Shown piece by piece: positions 1-6,868 of a DNA stretch of 25,168 nucleotides. The notes under the pieces are model-generated. The model worked only from the letters and a program-made list of their open reading frames with translations. It searched no databases and was not told the origin of the DNA. Position 1 is the stretch's first letter. Every line of letters starts with the position of its first letter. The position numbers were made by a program, and so were the translations under genes. The DNA is from CAZOWW01 sp964583765. Its GTDB lineage: Bacteria > Actinomycetota > Actinomycetes > Actinomycetales > Kineosporiaceae. The DNA is taken from the NCBI GenBank assembly GCA_964583765.1, contig CAZOWW010000088.1:1-25168 (forward strand), read 5' to 3'.

Positions 1-48
1 CCAACCCCGATGGCCCTCACCGCTCAATCCCACGTGCGAAGGACGGGG

Positions 49-2655
49 CTAGACGTCCGCGGCACCGACCGGTTCCGGCTCGGTCCGGAAGGCGCACGGC
101 AGCCACATCGAGACCAGGGTGCCGTCCTCGCCCTGCACGATCTCGGCCGTACTCGTCGCCGCCCGGATCAGGGCCAGGCCCCGGCCGCGGAAGGCAGCCG
201 AGGCCGCCCGGGGCCGCCAGACCCCGCTGTCGCGCACCTCTGCCCGGATCGCGCCGTCGGCGAAGGCGTCGAGCGCCAACTCCAGGTGGCCCACGCCCCG
301 CGGGTCACCGTCGTAGGCGTGCTCGATCGCATTCGCACAGGCCTCCCCGGTGGCCAGAAGCAGATCGGCGACCGCATCGTCGTCCGCGCCGAGCCCGGTG
401 GCCCAGGCCCGCACGTCCCGGCGGAGTTCGACGAGCTGCTCCCTGCGGGCCGCCGTCCGGCGCCGGTAGGGCTCGCCCTGGAGGCGCCGCAGGGTGAGGC
501 AGATCAGCGCGACGTCGTCCCCGGGCGGCGAGTCGCCGTGCATACCGTCCAGCAGTCCGGTGCAGAGGTCGTCCAGCGGCCGTCCGACGAATGACGCGGC
601 TGTGTGCCGGAGCTGCGACAAGCGCACGTCGATGTCGACGCCGCGCAGCTCCACCAAGCCGTCGGAGTAGGCGATGAGGGTTCCGGCGGTCTCGATCCGC
701 ACCCTGCTCTCCGACCGTTCCTCCACCGATCCGGTCGCCAGTGGCACACCGCGACCGCCGTCGAGGAAGCCGGTCCGGTCACCGACGATCAGGAGCGGTG
801 GCGGATGCCCCGCACACGAGTAGCGAAGCCAGCCGGACCGGGGGTCGAACTCGGCGTACAGGACGGTGGCCAGCTCGGCACCGGACACCCCCGCCGCGAA
901 CCGGTCCAGACGGGTCAGGACCTCCGCGGGTCCGGTGGCGTGGGGGGTGATCGCGGCGACCCCGCTGCGGAGCTGCCCCATCGTGGCGGCGGCGGCCACG
1001 CCCCGGCCCACCACGTCCCCGAGGACGATGCCGACCCGCGAGTCGGGCAGCTCGATGACGTCGTACCAGTCGCCACCCACCTCCAGGGCCGCGATGCCGG
1101 GGCGATAGCGAGCACAGGCCTCCACCCCCGGCACGCGGGGCAGCTCCCCGGGCAGGAGGGCATGCTGCAACGCGGTGACGATGTCCCGCTGTTGGTCGTA
1201 GAGCCGGGCGTTGTCCAGGGCCAGCGCGACCCGGCCGGCGATCGTGCGGGCCAGGCCGAGGTCCTCGACGTCGAAACGGCGTCCCGAGGCCTCGCCCTGG
1301 ACCAGTAGCAGGCCGCCGATGACCTCCCCCCGGGCACGCAGGGGCACGGCGAGGTAGGAGGTCGGCCGCAGGATCTCGAACGCGAACTCGTCCCCGGGCG
1401 CCGTCGCGACGAGTTCCAGGACCCCGTCCGGGGTGCGGGGGTCCAGGGCCGGTCGGTCGCCGAACACGGAGTGCCCGAGGCCGCGGCCCCCGTCGCTCCC
1501 GTGCGCCCGCCGGATCTGCTCCAGGACGGGCAGCGAGCCGGGATCGGCGTGGGCAGCCGCCAGCAGTTCCAGCGTCCGGCCCCGGACCAGTTCGATGGTC
1601 CCCATGTCGGCGAAGGCCGGGACGAGCACACCCAGCAGTTGCCGCATCCGCTCGCCGGTGTCGGCGGAACCCGAGAGCATCCCGAGCCCCGCGAGCAGGG
1701 AGGCACGCTGCTCGGCAGTCTGGGCACGAGCCCGCTCCGCACTCGCCTCCTCCAGGAGGATGGCCCGCTCGATCGCCTCGCTGAGCCGTGCCGTCATCTC
1801 GACGAACAGCGACCTCTGCGCCTCGTCGAACGACTGCGGAGTGGTGAAAGCGGCCGCGAACACGCCTCGGACGCGCCGATCCGCTGCCTCGGGATCCTCC
1901 TGGTTGCTCACCAACGGGCAGGCGGCCCAGGCCTCGTGCCCGGAGGTCGCCCGGAAGTCCGCCAGGTGCGGGTACGCCTCGTCCATCGCGGCGGCGGTGT
2001 CGAGGAACGACGAGGACGCCGTCCGAACGGCGTCCGTGGGCGGGGTACGTGCGCCCAGCGGGATCCGGGCCCAGTGTTCCGAGCTGTCGAAGGCGCGGGA
2101 GAGCGCGATCAGGGACAGCGCCCCGGCTCGGCGGTCGACGAGGTACACCCCACCGTGGAGCGCACCGAGCAGGGGAAGGCCGTCCGTGACGTACGCGGCA
2201 CCCACCTCCTCGAGCGTCGCCGCGCGGGACAGGCTGCGGGCGAGCACCTGCAGGTTGGCCGATCTGCGCTCCGCCTCGTGGCTTCGCTGCAGGTCCTGCC
2301 GGCTCTGCTCGGCAGCCCGTCGACGTTCCTCCGTGATCCGCGAGACCTCGTCGGCCCCCAGCCCGATCGCGGCACCCGCGACGAGGAAGGTGAGGCTCCG
2401 CGCGACCATCCCGAGGATGCCCACCGGGGTGTCCCGGACGAGCATCCAGAAGAGGGTGAGCGCGAAGGCGAGCAACCCGGCGACGAGCCCTGCCCGCAGC
2501 CCGAAACGGGCCGCGAGCAGGGCGACCGGAATGGTGTAGAGCAGGGTGATGGCCTCACCGGCGCCCACCGTGGAGAACCAGCGCACGGTGAAGACCGCGG
2601 CGAAGAGGACGGCCACGACGACGATCAGGAAAGGGGACCGCCCGGCCCATCGCAT
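49..2655 (-). CDS. Membrane-anchored GAF-PP2C (SpoIIE/RsbU) phosphatase with C-terminal HATPase
   Basis: This 868-residue signalling protein has four parts. Residues 10-100 hold about three hydrophobic segments, followed by a charged helix. Two GAF-like regions lie near 140-300 and 320-485. A PP2C/SpoIIE phosphatase lies near 500-722, with its metal-binding acidic motifs visible: GGDWYD (527-532), GDVVGRG (546-552), SDGL (664-667) and GDD (712-714). An RsbW-like HATPase lies near 735-860, with N-box GEACANAIEHAY (770-781), RDSG and GRGLALIRA. In this family the phosphatase dephosphorylates an anti-sigma-factor antagonist and the HATPase acts as an anti-sigma kinase; having both in one chain suggests a self-contained switch sensing a ligand or membrane state. 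The ATG start follows GGAGAGG. Phosphatase activity is inferred from the conserved Asp residues. The partners are not in this window. Confidence 0.93.
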   Translation of the reverse strand: MRWAGRSPFLIVVVAVLFAAVFTVRWFSTVGAGEAITLLYTIPVALLAARFGLRAGLVAGLLAFALTLFWMLVRDTPVGILGMVARSLTFLVAGAAIGLGADEVSRITEERRRAAEQSRQDLQRSHEAERRSANLQVLARSLSRAATLEEVGAAYVTDGLPLLGALHGGVYLVDRRAGALSLIALSRAFDSSEHWARIPLGARTPPTDAVRTASSSFLDTAAAMDEAYPHLADFRATSGHEAWAACPLVSNQEDPEAADRRVRGVFAAAFTTPQSFDEAQRSLFVEMTARLSEAIERAILLEEASAERARAQTAEQRASLLAGLGMLSGSADTGERMRQLLGVLVPAFADMGTIELVRGRTLELLAAAHADPGSLPVLEQIRRAHGSDGGRGLGHSVFGDRPALDPRTPDGVLELVATAPGDEFAFEILRPTSYLAVPLRARGEVIGGLLLVQGEASGRRFDVEDLGLARTIAGRVALALDNARLYDQQRDIVTALQHALLPGELPRVPGVEACARYRPGIAALEVGGDWYDVIELPDSRVGIVLGDVVGRGVAAAATMGQLRSGVAAITPHATGPAEVLTRLDRFAAGVSGAELATVLYAEFDPRSGWLRYSCAGHPPPLLIVGDRTGFLDGGRGVPLATGSVEERSESRVRIETAGTLIAYSDGLVELRGVDIDVRLSQLRHTAASFVGRPLDDLCTGLLDGMHGDSPPGDDVALICLTLRRLQGEPYRRRTAARREQLVELRRDVRAWATGLGADDDAVADLLLATGEACANAIEHAYDGDPRGVGHLELALDAFADGAIRAEVRDSGVWRPRAASAAFRGRGLALIRAATSTAEIVQGEDGTLVSMWLPCAFRTEPEPVGAADV

Positions 2656-2684
2656 CCGCCAGCCCCTCTCCTGTGAACCGGTGT

Positions 2685-2725
2685 CCGAACGGGCGCGCCC
2701 GGTGGACGGGCGCGCCCGGCTTCGG
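2685..2725 (-). terminator. Strong hairpin between glsB-like gene and phosphatase gene
   Basis: Two copies of the self-complementary 12-mer CGGGCGCGCCCG (2690-2701 and 2707-2718) are separated by 5 bases. CCGAA/TTCGG flanks extend the stem. It lies just after the stop of the small membrane protein gene and 30 bases before the next start. There is no T-tract, as is common for actinobacterial hairpin terminators. Confidence 0.6.
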
Positions 2726-2734
2726 ACCGCGGCC

Positions 2735-3010
2735 TCAGATTCGCGTCCGGCTCCGGCCCGCGGCGCGGTAGATCAACAGAGCGATGATCGCTCCGATGAT
2801 CGACCCCAGCAGCCCCGATGCCTGGAAGGCCCCGGCGGCCGCGTCCTTGTGGAACAGCACGTACCCGAGGAAGCCGCCGATGAAGGATCCGATGATGCCG
2901 AGGATGATCGTCCCCCCGACCCCCAACGGATCGCGTCCAGGAACGATGAGCCGCGCCAGGAAACCTGCGATCGCTCCCACGATGATCATGGTGATGATGA
3001 ACCCAAGCAC
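2735..3010 (-). CDS. GlsB/YeaQ/YmgE family small membrane protein
   Basis: This 91-residue protein is almost entirely hydrophobic, with three membrane segments separated by Gly-rich turns. It matches the transglycosylase-associated (GlsB/YeaQ/YmgE) family by its opening MLGFIITMIIVGAIAGFLAR, the conserved GTIILGIIGSFIGGFLG and a short basic C-terminal tail. Family members are small inner-membrane proteins induced by general stress; their biochemical role is unsettled. The GTG start is chosen because AAGGAG sits a few bases upstream and the family begins at this residue. A SigB-like promoter (GTTA-N14-GGGTAT) lies 56 bases upstream. A strong hairpin separates the gene from the phosphatase gene downstream, so it is probably monocistronic. 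Confidence 0.9.
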   Translation of the reverse strand: MLGFIITMIIVGAIAGFLARLIVPGRDPLGVGGTIILGIIGSFIGGFLGYVLFHKDAAAGAFQASGLLGSIIGAIIALLIYRAAGRSRTRI

Positions 3011-3065
3011 GTGATCTCCTTGGAGTACTCAGCCTCGTACCAGCACGGTGCCGGTCATCGGATGC

Positions 3066-3089
3066 ATACCCCGGACCACGGCGAATAAC
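3066..3089 (-). promoter_or_regulatory. Candidate SigB/SigF-type promoter of the glsB-like gene
   Basis: On the minus strand GTTA is followed after 14 bases by GGGTAT, the -10 hexamer reported for actinobacterial stress sigma factors. The predicted transcript start near 3059 gives a leader of about 50 bases. The -35 is one base off the GTTT seen at the other sites. Confidence 0.5.
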
Positions 3090-3187
3090 CCGCCGGCCGG
3101 CCCGATCTCACATCTCGAACGCCCGCCCGCAACGCATCACCGCCAGTCGGAGGCATACCGGCCCGAGAGCAGTCTCGTCCCCGGGCG

Positions 3188-3269
3188 CCCACCACGCAGG
3201 CCGAAGTCCCACCACGCAGGCGGAGATCCCACCCCAGGCACTCAGAGATCCCGGCCCGCAGGAAGAGAC
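3188..3269. repeat. Degenerate 20-bp tandem repeat in the transketolase/glsB spacer
   Basis: Four units begin with CCC and are 20, 20, 22 and 20 bases long. The first two differ at only three or four positions and share CCCACCACGCAGGC. The array lies downstream of the transketolase stop and upstream of the glsB promoter. The rest of the 3011-3311 spacer holds that promoter, a small GTCCC/GGGAC hairpin near 3273-3286 and no convincing gene. Confidence 0.7.
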
Positions 3270-3311
3270 CCCGTCCCCGAGGGGACAGGACAACCGTGTC
3301 CGGGGACCGGG

Positions 3312-5177
3312 TCAACGACGGGCGACGGCTCCGAGCAGTTCGCGGGCGGCCCGCACGATGCCGTGCGCGTCGATGCCCGCGGCAGCCCGCAGTTCGTCGG
3401 GGCTTCCCGAGCCGGGCAGGACGGCGACGCCGAGCACCCGCACGGGCGGGCGTGCGGGCAGCTCCGCGAGCGCCGACAGCACCGCCTCGCCGAGACCGCC
3501 GTGGGGAGCGTGGTCCTCCACCGTGACCAGGGCGGAGGTCTCTGCGGCGGCCAGGGCGAGGGTGCCGGCGTCGATCGGCTTGATCGAGTAGCAGTCGACC
3601 ACCCGCGCCGCCACGCCCTCGGCCGCCAGGAGCTCCGCGGCCCGATCGGCCTCGGTCACCGTCACCCCACAGGCGACGAGGGTGACCTCGTCCCGGTCGC
3701 CCTGGCTGCGCACCACCCGGCTGCCGCCCACGACCACCGGCTCGTCGGGCGGGGTGCGCACGGGAGTCGCGCCGCGCAGGGTGCGCAGGTACGAGACGCC
3801 CCGCAGATCCGCCATGGCCGGGACGAGCCGGGCCACCTGGTTCGCGTCGGACGGGTGCAGGACGGTGCTCCCCGACACCGCACGCATGGCCGCCAGGTCC
3901 TCCAGGGCCATCTGCGAGGGACCGTCCTGACCGATGGACACGCCGGCGTGCGAACCGACGAGGCGGAGGTCCGCGCGGGAGACCGCGGCCATCCGGACGA
4001 AGTCCTGGGCACGCGCCAGGAACGCGGCGAAGGTGGAGGCGAAGGGGACCCAGTCCAGGACCTGCATGCCGACCGCCGCCGCCACCAGCTGCTGTTCGGC
4101 GATGAACATCTCGAAGTACCGGTCGGGGTGAGCCCGGGCGAACAGCTCGGAGTAGGTGGAGTTGGACACCTCGCCGTCGAGCGCGACCACGTCCCCTCGC
4201 TGTCCCCCGAGCGCGGCGAGCACCTGGCCGTAGGCGAGCCGGGTCGCGACCTCCTCCCCCACGCGCCAGCTCGGCAGGTCGCTCCCGTCGGCCGCGGCCC
4301 GGGGCGGCCTCGTGCAGCCGCGCCGGCCGACGACCTCGACGTGCAGGGAGCGCAGGCCCCCCAGCTCCGCGATCGCCGCGTCCGGATCGTCCAGGGGACG
4401 TCCGTGCATGCCCGGCCGGTCCTCGACCGCCGCGACCCCGCGCCCCTTGCGTGTGCGGGCCAGGACGGCGGTCGGCCGTCCGTTCGTCCCGACCACCTCC
4501 GCGAGCGCGTCGTCGACCGCGGCGAGGTCGTGCCCGTCCACGAGGACCGTGTGCCATCCGAACGCCCCGATCCGGGCAGCGTAGGCGTCGAGGTCCCAGC
4601 CGAGCATCGTCTCGCGGGTCTGGCCCAGGCGGTTCACGTCGACGATCACCGTCAGGTTGTCCAGGTGGGCCCACCCTGCGTGCTGGAACGCCTCCCAGCA
4701 GGAACCCTCCGCGAGCTCGGAGTCCCCGCAGAGCACCCACGTCCGGAACGGGAGCCGGTCGAGGTCCCTCGCCGCCAGGGCCAGCCCCACCCCGATCGGC
4801 AGGCCCTGACCCAGGGAACCGGTGGCCACATCCGTCGGGGGAACCCGCGGGGTGGGATGGCCCTCCAACCGGCTGCCGAACCGCCGGAAGGTCAGCAGTT
4901 CGTCGTCGCTGATGGTCCCCACGGCCTTCAACATCGCGTAGTAGAGGGGCGAGGCATGCCCCTTGGAGAAGATGAGGTGATCGTTCCCCGGCGAGTCCGG
5001 ATCGTGGAAGTCCAGGCGTAGGTAGCCGTCCAGCAGCACGGCCATGAGGTCGGCCGCAGACATGGAGGACGTCGGGTGACCGGAACCACCGGCCGCACTG
5101 CACCGGATCGAATCCACCCGCAGTTGCTGCGCCAACTCGTACCTGAACCGGGTGCCCGACCCCACGACCTGCGACAT
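3312..5177 (-). CDS. Transketolase (single-chain)
   Basis: This 621-residue protein covers a whole transketolase: a thiamine-diphosphate binding domain (about 1-280), a pyrimidine-binding domain (about 310-480) and a C-terminal domain (about 490-615). Visible landmarks are GHP with H34, SKGHASP with H74, the cofactor motif beginning GDSELAEG at 151 (the usual third residue G is S here), and an MFIAEQQ motif holding the cofactor-activating Glu. The enzyme moves two-carbon ketol units between sugar phosphates in the pentose phosphate pathway. It resembles the compact type, often found split into two genes, rather than the longer TktA type. No transaldolase or other pentose-phosphate gene is adjacent. 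The ATG lies about 10 bases past a candidate -10 and has no clear Shine-Dalgarno sequence, so it may be read leaderless. Confidence 0.93.
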   Translation of the reverse strand: MSQVVGSGTRFRYELAQQLRVDSIRCSAAGGSGHPTSSMSAADLMAVLLDGYLRLDFHDPDSPGNDHLIFSKGHASPLYYAMLKAVGTISDDELLTFRRFGSRLEGHPTPRVPPTDVATGSLGQGLPIGVGLALAARDLDRLPFRTWVLCGDSELAEGSCWEAFQHAGWAHLDNLTVIVDVNRLGQTRETMLGWDLDAYAARIGAFGWHTVLVDGHDLAAVDDALAEVVGTNGRPTAVLARTRKGRGVAAVEDRPGMHGRPLDDPDAAIAELGGLRSLHVEVVGRRGCTRPPRAAADGSDLPSWRVGEEVATRLAYGQVLAALGGQRGDVVALDGEVSNSTYSELFARAHPDRYFEMFIAEQQLVAAAVGMQVLDWVPFASTFAAFLARAQDFVRMAAVSRADLRLVGSHAGVSIGQDGPSQMALEDLAAMRAVSGSTVLHPSDANQVARLVPAMADLRGVSYLRTLRGATPVRTPPDEPVVVGGSRVVRSQGDRDEVTLVACGVTVTEADRAAELLAAEGVAARVVDCYSIKPIDAGTLALAAAETSALVTVEDHAPHGGLGEAVLSALAELPARPPVRVLGVAVLPGSGSPDELRAAAGIDAHGIVRAARELLGAVARR

Positions 5178-5186
5178 GCCCGCATC

Positions 5187-5211
5187 CTGCCCAGCCGTAC
5201 CGGCGCTAAAC
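5187..5211 (-). promoter_or_regulatory. Candidate SigB/SigF-type promoter of transketolase
   Basis: The minus strand reads GTTT-N15-GGGCAG. The -10 ends 9 bases before the ATG, placing the predicted transcript start within about 3 bases of the start codon, which would give a leaderless message. Confidence 0.4.
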
Positions 5212-5253
5212 GCGGGCTGCCCGAGCGACTCCCTGCGCTGCCCCCTACCGCCG

Positions 5254-5300
5254 GTTCCGTTCTGGGCAGTTCCGTTCCGGGGCAGTTCAGTTCCGGGGCC
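5254..5300. repeat. 16-bp tandem repeat upstream of transketolase
   Basis: There are three units of 15, 16 and 16 bases, all of the form GTTCCGTTCCGGGGCA with a few substitutions. Immediately after, GGCCGGGG (5297-5304) and CCCCGGCC (5313-5320) form an 8-bp stem with an 8-base loop. Confidence 0.7.
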
Positions 5301-5620
5301 GGGGCAGGAAGTCCCCGGCCGGAGCCGGGTGGATCACCGCCGACCCGGGGCACTCACCACTGGCTGAGGTGATTTCCACCTGTCTGTGTGCCGTGGCGAG
5401 GCTCTGGTCGGGGGCAGGTGTGATGTTCGGGAAATGGTGAAGCTCCTGGCAGGACAGCGATTGTCCGGGGCGATGCCCCGGTACCCCACCGACGCCTGGC
5501 CGATCTCGGGTACGGCGAGCAATCCTGCGAGGAGCGCGCCGCTCCGGGACGGTGCGACGGGCGGGGTGAGCCGCGCCAGGAAAGTGGAGACGACGGCTCG
5601 CAACGGGTCGAGCATCCCGG
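5301..5620. other. Spacer without a recognised gene
   Basis: No reading frame here can be named. The minus-strand frame from about 5615 down to 5430 looks coding (Leu/Ala/Val-rich, including FLARLTPPVAPS) but has no ribosome-binding site and loses protein-like character after about 60 residues. It may be a remnant of an unidentified gene. Confidence 0.3.
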
Positions 5621-5649
5621 TTGACGAACCACTCCTCCATATCGATAAT
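5621..5649 (+). promoter_or_regulatory. Housekeeping-type promoter of the DUF2975-XRE operon
   Basis: TTGACG (5621-5626) and GATAAT (5644-5649) are separated by exactly 17 bases, close to the consensus for the principal sigma factor. The predicted start near 5656 falls in the loop of the inverted repeat, about 35 bases before the start codon. Confidence 0.65.
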
Positions 5650-5687
5650 CGATAACCGATGCATCGATTATCGATATGGAGGAGTGG
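5629..5687 (+). promoter_or_regulatory. 25-bp perfect inverted repeat, probable operator
   Basis: Arms at 5629-5653 and 5663-5687 are perfectly complementary over 25 bases around a 9-base centre. Each arm carries overlapping ATCGAT motifs, far more AT-rich than the surroundings. The left arm covers the promoter spacer and -10; the right arm ends in the GGAGGAG ribosome-binding site. Transcription is predicted to begin between the arms, so the message would hold only one arm and could not fold this hairpin. That favours a DNA operator, plausibly bound by the operon's own XRE protein. Confidence 0.65.
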
Positions 5688-5690
5688 GGG

Positions 5691-6296
5691 ATGAGCATGA
5701 CCATCAGCGGGCGCCTGGCACGACTGCGTGAGCTGCAGATCGCATTGGCTGCCATCGGCGCGGTCGGAACGGCAGGCGCCCTGGCGGGTCTGGCGCGAGC
5801 CGTCCTCGGGGGCACGATCAGCGTGTCCGTACCTGCGGACGCCATCGCGGCTCAGGCACGAACGGGAACGCTGCACTCGAACGCCACCCTCGACCCGTCC
5901 GCCGATGCCGGGGTCACCCTGCACCACCCGGACACCCTGCAGATCCTGTTGAGCATCCTGACGTGGCTCCCCGCGTGCGCGTTGTTCCTCACGGTCCTGG
6001 CACTGCTGTGGCGTCAGGTCGCCCGGGCCCGGCGACTGGATCCGTTCGCCTCCGGCACGGCCCGCCACCTCCGAGCACTGGGCTGGATCCTCACCATCGC
6101 CGGCCCCATCACGTGGGCCGTGCAGATCGTGGCACGCATGGTCCTCAGCGGCACCGTGCTGACCTCCGCGTCGGGAGTGGCCATCAATCTCGCAGCGCCC
6201 ATGGCCTGGGCCCTGACCGGACTGGGACTCCTGACGATCGCCGAGATCGTGCACCGCGGCGAGGAGTTGCACCGCGAGCTCGAGGCAGTGATCTGA
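5691..6296 (+). CDS. DUF2975 family membrane protein
   Basis: This 201-residue protein has four hydrophobic segments, near residues 15-40, 90-110, 135-160 and 165-185. A periplasmic-side loop lies between the first two and a basic stretch (RQVARARRLDPFASG) between the second and third. This layout and the adjoining XRE gene match the DUF2975 family, whose members are usually paired with a YozG-type regulator. Their function is unknown; a membrane-linked partner of the regulator is a common inference. An ATG at 5676 is in frame, but GGAGGAG at 5678-5684 is ideally spaced for the ATG at 5691, so I chose the latter. Transcription is probably controlled at the overlapping inverted repeat. Confidence 0.82.
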   Translation: MSMTISGRLARLRELQIALAAIGAVGTAGALAGLARAVLGGTISVSVPADAIAAQARTGTLHSNATLDPSADAGVTLHHPDTLQILLSILTWLPACALFLTVLALLWRQVARARRLDPFASGTARHLRALGWILTIAGPITWAVQIVARMVLSGTVLTSASGVAINLAAPMAWALTGLGLLTIAEIVHRGEELHRELEAVI

Positions 6297-6574
6297 TGCC
6301 TCCCGAGGAGGAGCACCGCATCGAGGTACACCTGGAACGTCTGCTGGCCGAGCGCTCCCTCACCCTGACCGAGCTGGCCGACAGGGTAGGCATCACGTTG
6401 GCCAACCTGTCGGTACTCAAGAACGGCCGCGCCCGTGCCGTACGCTTCAGCACCCTCACCGCCCTGTGCGACGCCCTGGAGTGCCAGCCCGGAGACCTCT
6501 TCACGGTCCGTCTTCTTCATCCAGGACGCGATCAAGTTCCCGGATCTCATCCACGCCGCCCAGCAGGAACCTGA
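6296..6574 (+). CDS. XRE/Cro-type (YozG-like) transcriptional regulator with aberrant tail
   Basis: The ATG overlaps the stop of the DUF2975 gene by one base (TGATG), so translation is coupled. Residues about 8-68 form a five-helix Cro/C1-type DNA-binding domain: HLERLLAERSLTLTELA, the turn and recognition helix GITLANLSVLKNGR, then FSTLTALCDALECQPGDLF. This matches the small YozG-type regulators that accompany DUF2975 proteins and usually stop soon after CQPGDL. Here the frame runs on for about 22 unrelated residues, read out of frame through a catalase fragment, so the normal 3' end has been replaced. The DNA-binding core looks intact. It probably represses its own promoter through the inverted repeat. 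Confidence 0.82.
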   Translation: MPPEEEHRIEVHLERLLAERSLTLTELADRVGITLANLSVLKNGRARAVRFSTLTALCDALECQPGDLFTVRLLHPGRDQVPGSHPRRPAGT

Positions 6575-6605
6575 CCGGGGCTTCCCGCAGGCACAGACCG
6601 CGCAC
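6510..6605 (+). pseudogene. Internal fragment of a monofunctional heme catalase
   Basis: In the frame one base off the XRE gene, 32 residues begin VFFIQDAIKFPDLIHA and end FPQAQTAH. This is the highly conserved core segment of KatA/KatE-type catalases that follows the heme-pocket Asn region. Nothing before or after it looks like catalase, so it is a remnant of about 100 bases. It starts inside the coding end of the regulator gene, marking a deletion or recombination junction. Confidence 0.85.
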
Positions 6606-6868
6606 GCCGGGTCGTCGCCCGCACGTCACCCGAGGAGCGCCGCAACGGCTTGGCGCGCCTGCCTCACCGGGGGCCGGACACCTCGACGCGCCTGGAGATG
6701 TTGGAGGAGGCCGATCCTCATGTGGGCGGATTCGACCCCACGGCGATCGTCGTGGCCGCGGAGATCGCCGACGGGTTCATCACCACCCGGCCCTCCGGCG
6801 ACGCCGATGGCGTCCTGAGCGATCCCGCCCTTCCCCGGTCCCCTGCCGGTCCCTGTACCCCTGCTCGG
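6606..6868. other. Spacer with coding-like remnant, unassigned
   Basis: From about 6610 to 6830 on the plus strand one frame has coding-like codon use (including EMLEEADPHVGGFDPTAIVV) but no start with a ribosome-binding site and no family I recognise. It may be another remnant left at the catalase junction. Confidence 0.25.

Noticed and set aside
5430..5615. Minus-strand coding-like frame next to the inverted repeat as a divergent gene or transposase
   Set aside because: No family is recognised, there is no ribosome-binding site for it, and the minus strand has no -35 matching the mirrored GATAAT.
5629..5687. RNA hairpin sequestering the DUF2975 ribosome-binding site
   Set aside because: The predicted transcript start lies in the loop, so the left arm would not be transcribed. 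A DNA operator fits better unless an upstream start is found.
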